This document shows, in pieces, positions 6,286-10,164 of a DNA stretch of 10,164 nucleotides. Source of the DNA: an uncultured Ruminococcus sp. (GTDB taxonomy: Bacteria > Bacillota > Clostridia > Oscillospirales > CAG-272); the NCBI GenBank assembly GCA_902797125.1, contig CADBRS010000062.1:1-10164 (forward strand), in the 5' to 3' direction. The notes under the pieces are model-generated. The model saw nothing but the letters and a program-made list of their open reading frames with translations, did no database searches and had not been told where the DNA came from. Made by a program: the position numbers and the translations under genes. Position 1 is the first letter of the stretch. Each line of letters starts with the position of its first letter.

Positions 6286-7419
6286 ATGAAATTTACAGCT
6301 CTGAAATGGATCAGCGCGGTCATGATCCTCTCCGTTCTGGTCATGTGCTTTGCCGCATGCGGCGCAGACACGGCAGAAAAAACATGGAAAGTCGGCGCAA
6401 CGGGTCCTTTGACCGGCGACGCTTCCTCCTACGGCATTTCCGTTAAAAACGGCGCTCAGCTCGCCATCGACGAGATCAACAAAGCAGGCGGCCTGGAAGG
6501 CTACAATTTCTCTTTCGACATGAAAGATGACCAGGCTACCGCAGATCAGGCCGGTTCCGGCTACGATACGCTTTACGAAGCTGGCATGCAGGTCTCCATC
6601 GGTTCCGTCACGTCCGGTTCCTGCCAGGCATTCGGCACGAAGGCAGCTAAAGACAACCTATTCTTTATCACGCCGTCCGCTTCCGCTCAGGCCGTCATCG
6701 AGACGGGTACCAACGCATTCCGTATCTGCTTCGGCGACCCTGATCAGGGCACATTGGCCGCACAGCAGATCAAGAAGGACAACTACACAAACGTCGGATG
6801 CATCTATGACAACTCCGACCCGTATTCTTCCGGTATCTTCGACGCTTTCAAGACCGAGATGGAGAAGCAGTCCATGACTTTCAAAGTCCAGACTTTCGAC
6901 TCCGAGAACAATAAAGATTTCTCGTCCGCTGTCGAAGCGCTGAAAGACTGCGACATCATCTTCTGCCCGTTCTACTACACCGAGGCTTCTCTCGTGGCCA
7001 AGGCATGCGTGGCTAAGGGCGTCAACGCTGTTCTGTTCGGATGCGACGGTTTCGACGGCATCAACGCGATGTTCACGGAAGCCGACCACATCACCAACAA
7101 GATCCTCTACATCACGCCTTTCGACGTCAACAGCACAGAATCCAAATCCGCTGCTTTCGTTGCTGCCTACAAAGCCAAATACGGCGCAGACCCGGATCAG
7201 TTCGCAGCTGACGGTTATGACGCAGTTTACGTCATCTACACAGCCATGAAGGCTGCCGGCGTAAAAGACATCAACATCAAACCGTCCGATCTCTGCAACG
7301 CCATCAAGGGTGTGATCCTGGATAAATCCTTCTCTTACAGCGGCGTGACCGGCACCATGACATGGGATGAGTCCGGCGCCTGCACAAAGACACCGATTAT
7401 CGTTGACTTAACCAAGTAA
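6286..7419 (+). CDS. livK: Branched-chain amino acid-type ABC transporter substrate-binding lipoprotein
   Basis: This is the external receptor of a Liv/HAAT-family importer, which captures leucine, isoleucine, valine or a related ligand and delivers it to the LivH/LivM permease. The 377 residues begin with a lipoprotein signal: K2 and K7, a hydrophobic core to about 20, and FAAC with C25 as the lipid-attachment cysteine. The mature part has the type I periplasmic-binding fold signatures: KVGATGPLTGDASSYG near 34-49, NGAQLAIDEINKAGG, GSVTSG, FFITPSASA, and the C-terminal FAADGYDAVYV. Ligand specificity cannot be read from this, and amides or urea are known alternatives for the family. Codons look strongly biased to C-ending forms, fitting high expression. 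Nine cysteines beyond the signal peptide and lipobox are unusual for an exported protein. It is first in the liv operon, followed by a terminator-like hairpin. Confidence 0.93.
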   Translation: MKFTALKWISAVMILSVLVMCFAACGADTAEKTWKVGATGPLTGDASSYGISVKNGAQLAIDEINKAGGLEGYNFSFDMKDDQATADQAGSGYDTLYEAGMQVSIGSVTSGSCQAFGTKAAKDNLFFITPSASAQAVIETGTNAFRICFGDPDQGTLAAQQIKKDNYTNVGCIYDNSDPYSSGIFDAFKTEMEKQSMTFKVQTFDSENNKDFSSAVEALKDCDIIFCPFYYTEASLVAKACVAKGVNAVLFGCDGFDGINAMFTEADHITNKILYITPFDVNSTESKSAAFVAAYKAKYGADPDQFAADGYDAVYVIYTAMKAAGVKDINIKPSDLCNAIKGVILDKSFSYSGVTGTMTWDESGACTKTPIIVDLTK

Positions 7420-7433
7420 TCAGTGATATAATC

Positions 7434-7479
7434 AAAAAAGGCCCCCGCGCTTCGATTCTTTCGGGCACAGGGGTCTTTT
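7434..7479 (+). terminator. Terminator-like hairpin between livK and livH genes
   Basis: AAAAGGCCCC (7436-7445) pairs with GGGGTCTTTT (7470-7479), ten pairs with one G-T wobble. CCCG (7444-7447) could alternatively pair with CGGG (7462-7465) as an inner stem. It has the A-tract, GC stem and T-tract layout of an intrinsic terminator. Since livH has no visible promoter of its own, this is probably a partial terminator that raises binding protein over permease. Confidence 0.7.
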
Positions 7480-7503
7480 GAGTTCATGAACACCTTTTTC
7501 GAT

Positions 7504-7519
7504 AAGGAATCCAAGGAAT
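7504..7519 (+). repeat. Tandem duplicated ribosome binding site before livH
   Basis: AAGGAAT occurs twice, at 7504-7510 and 7513-7519, separated by CC. The first AAGGA is 11 bases from ATG 7520 and the second only two, so one is longer and one shorter than the usual spacing. This is the only plausible ribosome binding region for livH. Confidence 0.6.
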
Positions 7520-8392
7520 ATGTCATTCACAACTATTATCGACGGGCTGAGCCTGGGCGCGATCTATGCCTTGATCGCACTCGGCTACACCATGGTCTAC
7601 GGGATCGCGAAAATGCTGAATTTCGCACACGGCGACATCATTATGGTCGGTGCGTATGCGATCTACAGCACTTTGTTGCTTCTTGATCTGCCCGTACTGG
7701 CCATCGCCGTGGCTGTCGTCGTTTGCATCGCGCTAGGTGTCGTCGTTGAAAAACTGGCTTACAGGCCGCTCAGAGGGGCCTCGCCTCTGGCTGTCCTGAT
7801 CACGGCGATCGGCGTCAGTTATTTTCTGCAATCCGTTGCGCAGCTGATCTTCGGAGCCAAATCATTGCCGGTTTCCGTCATGGAGCCCAATACGATCCAT
7901 CTGGGTGATTTTATGACGATCAGCGTTTCGACGATCATCACGCTCGCAGTCGGCTCCGCCATCATGGTCGGACTGACCGTTTTCATCAAAAAGAGCAGGA
8001 TCGGACGCGCAATGATCGCCGTATCCGAAGACCGTAGCGCCGCCCAGTTGATGGGCGTCAACGTCAATCTGATCATCACGCTGACGTTCGCCATCGGTTC
8101 GGCTCTGGCCGCCGTGGCCAGTCTGTTCTACCTGATGCAGATCCCTTCGACGTCTCCGACTCTGGGTTCGATGCCCGGTATCAAGGCTTTCACGGCCGCG
8201 GTCATCGGCGGGATCGGATCCGTTCCAGGCGCGATGCTGGGAGGCATCCTGCTCGGTCTCGTTGAAAAGATCTGCCTGAGTATCGAAGTCATAGCGCCTT
8301 ATACGACCGCGATCGAGTTCTCGCTGCTCGTGCTGATCCTGATGGTCAGGCCGACGGGTATCCTCGGCAAGCAGATAAAGGAGAAGGTATGA
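7520..8392 (+). CDS. livH: Branched-chain amino acid-type ABC transporter permease LivH
   Basis: This 290-residue inner-membrane protein is one half of the transport channel and pairs with LivM. It opens IIDGLSLGAIYALIALGYTMVYG, the conserved first helix, followed by NFAHGD (34-39), then several hydrophobic segments. The cytoplasmic coupling loop GRAMIAVSEDRSAAQLMG (162-179) docks on the ATPases. The C-terminal half contains FTAAVIGGIGSVPGAMLGG (224-242), also a family hallmark. Length agrees with relatives (about 290-300). ATG 7520 is the first start after an in-frame stop at 7487 and matches the family N-terminus; its Shine-Dalgarno spacing is unusual because of a duplication. The stop overlaps the livM start by four bases (ATGA), with GGAG five bases before that ATG. 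Confidence 0.96.
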   Translation: MSFTTIIDGLSLGAIYALIALGYTMVYGIAKMLNFAHGDIIMVGAYAIYSTLLLLDLPVLAIAVAVVVCIALGVVVEKLAYRPLRGASPLAVLITAIGVSYFLQSVAQLIFGAKSLPVSVMEPNTIHLGDFMTISVSTIITLAVGSAIMVGLTVFIKKSRIGRAMIAVSEDRSAAQLMGVNVNLIITLTFAIGSALAAVASLFYLMQIPSTSPTLGSMPGIKAFTAAVIGGIGSVPGAMLGGILLGLVEKICLSIEVIAPYTTAIEFSLLVLILMVRPTGILGKQIKEKV

Positions 8393-9555
8393 AAAAGACG
8401 AAACTCAAAGAGCTCTATAAGCTCAAGACCTACTCCAATTACATCCTGCTCGCGGCGGCTCTCATCGTGTTCACAGTGCTCGAACTGTCGGGCGGCTTGC
8501 GGCGCTCTCATGCGCATCTCATGGCCGTCATCGGGTTCAGCGTCATATTGGCCGTTTCTTTGAATCTGGTCGTCGGTTTTCTGGGAGAACTCAGCCTCGG
8601 TCATGCCGGCTTTATGTGCGTAGGCGCCTATATCGGCGGACTATTGGCCAAACAGCTGACCGCTTCGATGGGCAATCAGACATTGGCCCTGATCATATCC
8701 ATGATCGCGGGCGGTCTGGCTGCAGCTTTGTTCGGCTTCATCGTCGGGCTTCCGGCCCTCAGATTGAAAGGGGACTATCTGGCCATCGTCACGCTGGCGT
8801 TCGGCGAGATCGTCCGGAATCTGTTCAAGAATCTGCCCTGGTTCGGCGGAGCCATGGGTCTCAGCACGGAATCTTACGGGACCAAACTTTTCATCATTGC
8901 TTTTATCGTGGCGATTATCATGATCGCGCTGATGCAGAATCTGATCCATTCCAAGCACGGCCGTGCGATCACGGCGATCCGGGACAACGAGATCGCGGCG
9001 CGGGCCATGGGCATCAACGTGACGTTCTACAAGTTGTTCGTTTTCGTTTTTGCGGCATTTTTCGCGGGGATCGCGGGCGTCATCTACAGCGCCTATGCGA
9101 CGCCTGTCCTCTATTCCTATTTTTCATTCAACTATTCGATCGAGATCCTCGTCATGGTCGTTTTGGGCGGCATGGGCAGCATCACCGGTTCCATCCTGGC
9201 TGCCGCGCTGATCTCGGTTCTGAACTTCGTGCTCCAGAGCAACCTGTCAGGCGACCTGGCTGCGCTGAAATATCTGGTCTACGCGCTCATCTTGATGTTC
9301 GTGGTCATTTTCGGAAACGCGCCGGCTCTCAAGCCGATCCGCGACAAACTGAATCTGCACAATCTCAAAGTGAAGATCTTTGCGCTCTTCCGGAAGAAAC
9401 AGGATCCGGACGTCGTGCTTTCGGACAGCGCCGGATGGGACGCCATCCCGACCAAGATCCCGATGGATTCCGTTTTGTCTACCGATGTGGTCCCGTCCGA
9501 GAGTTCCACTCTTTCTCCCGATCCGAGAAAGGAGGATTCGACAGATGGAAAATAA
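8389..9555 (+). CDS. livM: Branched-chain amino acid-type ABC transporter permease LivM
   Basis: LivM is the second channel subunit, partner of LivH in the membrane. Of its 388 residues, about 18-320 hold the hydrophobic core: SLNLVVGFLGELSLGHAGF (57-75), then LPALRLKGDYLAIVTLAFGE (121-140), both family hallmarks, and the cytoplasmic coupling loop GRAITAIRDNEIAARAMG (191-208). VLGGMGSITGS (258-268) is the late glycine-rich helix. From about 335 to 388 there is a polar tail rich in Ser, Asp and Pro without clear homology; it makes the protein longer than many relatives (around 300-350). Its reading frame runs 11 bases into livG and carries that gene's ribosome binding site, so the coding end serves two purposes. 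The start ATG 8389 overlaps the livH stop. Confidence 0.95.
   Translation: MKKTKLKELYKLKTYSNYILLAAALIVFTVLELSGGLRRSHAHLMAVIGFSVILAVSLNLVVGFLGELSLGHAGFMCVGAYIGGLLAKQLTASMGNQTLALIISMIAGGLAAALFGFIVGLPALRLKGDYLAIVTLAFGEIVRNLFKNLPWFGGAMGLSTESYGTKLFIIAFIVAIIMIALMQNLIHSKHGRAITAIRDNEIAARAMGINVTFYKLFVFVFAAFFAGIAGVIYSAYATPVLYSYFSFNYSIEILVMVVLGGMGSITGSILAAALISVLNFVLQSNLSGDLAALKYLVYALILMFVVIFGNAPALKPIRDKLNLHNLKVKIFALFRKKQDPDVVLSDSAGWDAIPTKIPMDSVLSTDVVPSESSTLSPDPRKEDSTDGK
9531..9535 (+). promoter_or_regulatory. Ribosome binding site of livG inside livM
   Basis: GGAGG, within AAAGGAGG, lies nine bases before ATG 9545 and inside the last codons of livM. It supports the livG start and coupled translation of the two genes. 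Confidence 0.8.
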
Positions 9556-10164
9556 TTGGCTGCTCGAAACCAAAAATCTGGGCATCACTTTCGGAGGACT
9601 GAAAGCCGTTCAGGATCTGAATCTGCAGATCCGGAAAGGGCAGTTATACGGGCTGATCGGGCCGAACGGCGCAGGCAAAACGACCGTGTTCAACATGCTC
9701 ACGGGCGTTTACAAGCCCACATACGGTCACGTCTATCTCGACGGGGAAGACATCACCGGAGAGAATCAGCAAAAAACGAACATGAAGGGCATTGCCCGCA
9801 CGTTCCAGAACATCCGCCTGTTCAACAACATGAGCGTGATCCGGAACGTCATGGTCGGACTGCACAACTGTCCGGAATATGCCTGCAATCCGTTCGTTTC
9901 CATGCTCCGGCTGCCCAGGCATTTCAAAAAGGAAAACGAGATGGTCGACAAGGCCATCGAACTGCTGGAGATCTTCGGGCTGGGCGAGGAGAAAAACAAT
10001 CTGGCCTGCAATCTGCCTTACGGAAAACAGAGAAAACTTGAGATCGCCAGGGCGCTTGCCACCAAGCCCAAACTGCTGCTTCTGGACGAACCTGCCGCAG
10101 GCATGAACCCCCAGGAAACTTCGGAACTCATGGAGACCATCCGCTTCATCCGGGATACGTTCGA
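9545..10164 (+). CDS. livG: Branched-chain amino acid-type ABC transporter ATPase LivG (cut by window edge)
   Basis: LivG is one of the two cytoplasmic ATPases that power the importer; its partner LivF is expected downstream of the window. The 206 visible residues include the Walker A motif GPNGAGKTT (39-47), the Q-loop glutamine in RTFQNIRLF (Q88), the signature segment LPYGKQRKLEIARAL (157-171), and Walker B LLLLDEPAAGMNP (177-189). The LEIARAL and DEPAAGMNP forms are typical of the LivG branch, rather than LivF, which usually has EGGE-type forms. The signature begins PYGKQ instead of SGGQ, as accepted in this branch. About 50 residues are missing at the C-terminus (family length about 255). 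The ATG is 11 bases before the end of livM. Confidence 0.95.
   Translation, partial: MENNWLLETKNLGITFGGLKAVQDLNLQIRKGQLYGLIGPNGAGKTTVFNMLTGVYKPTYGHVYLDGEDITGENQQKTNMKGIARTFQNIRLFNNMSVIRNVMVGLHNCPEYACNPFVSMLRLPRHFKKENEMVDKAIELLEIFGLGEEKNNLACNLPYGKQRKLEIARALATKPKLLLLDEPAAGMNPQETSELMETIRFIRDTF

Noticed and set aside
7486..7686. Small open frame overlapping the livH start in another frame, considered as a leader peptide
   Set aside because: No good ribosome binding site. It continues as an arginine-rich shadow through livH, and the livH start itself matches family N-termini.
8616..9602. 328-codon plus-strand frame overlapping livM and livG
   Set aside because: Arg/His/Gly-rich out-of-frame product with no domains. 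LivM and LivG in their own frames carry all expected motifs.
1..10164. CRISPR array, tRNA, rRNA, insertion sequence or phage genes
   Set aside because: No regularly spaced repeats, cloverleaf, ribosomal RNA segments, transposase or integrase motifs were recognised; the window is densely filled with chromosomal housekeeping and transport genes.

Overview
The window looks like ordinary chromosome from an anaerobic, moderately GC-rich Bacillota, most likely a Clostridia gut-type lineage. That reading rests on the DUF951 and YfhO families, strong AGGAGG-like ribosome binding sites, a lipoprotein-type ABC binding protein and several cysteines in an extracytoplasmic protein. The species cannot be named from the sequence alone.

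Two divergently transcribed blocks meet at a 262-base intergenic region (6024-6285). Each block has its own near-consensus sigma-A promoter, and both promoters have 17-base spacers.

Left block, minus strand, reading from 6023 down to 1: a small cysteine-containing DUF951 protein, a very large YfhO-family membrane protein (probable GT-C type glycosyltransferase or envelope factor), ruvA, ruvB, then a GH38-family alpha-mannosidase that runs off the left edge. The first four genes are packed tightly: an 8-base overlap, a 2-base gap and a 7-base gap. They are probably co-transcribed and translationally coupled. A terminator-like hairpin lies between ruvB and the mannosidase. RuvA and RuvB together drive Holliday junction branch migration; no ruvC is visible here.

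Right block, plus strand, 6286 to the right edge: a branched-chain amino acid (or related) ABC importer of the Liv/HAAT family. It comprises the lipoprotein binding protein (livK-like), two permeases (livH, livM) and the first ATPase (livG, truncated by the window edge). A terminator-like hairpin between livK and livH probably lets the binding protein be made in excess of the membrane complex. livH, livM and livG overlap end to start; a livF is expected just beyond the window.

I found no CRISPR array, tRNA, rRNA, transposon or phage gene, and nothing that clearly amounts to an undescribed system. The points most worth a second look are the gene company of ruvAB, the symmetrical elements beside the liv promoter, the duplicated ribosome binding site of livH, and the atypical N-terminal metal motif of the mannosidase.
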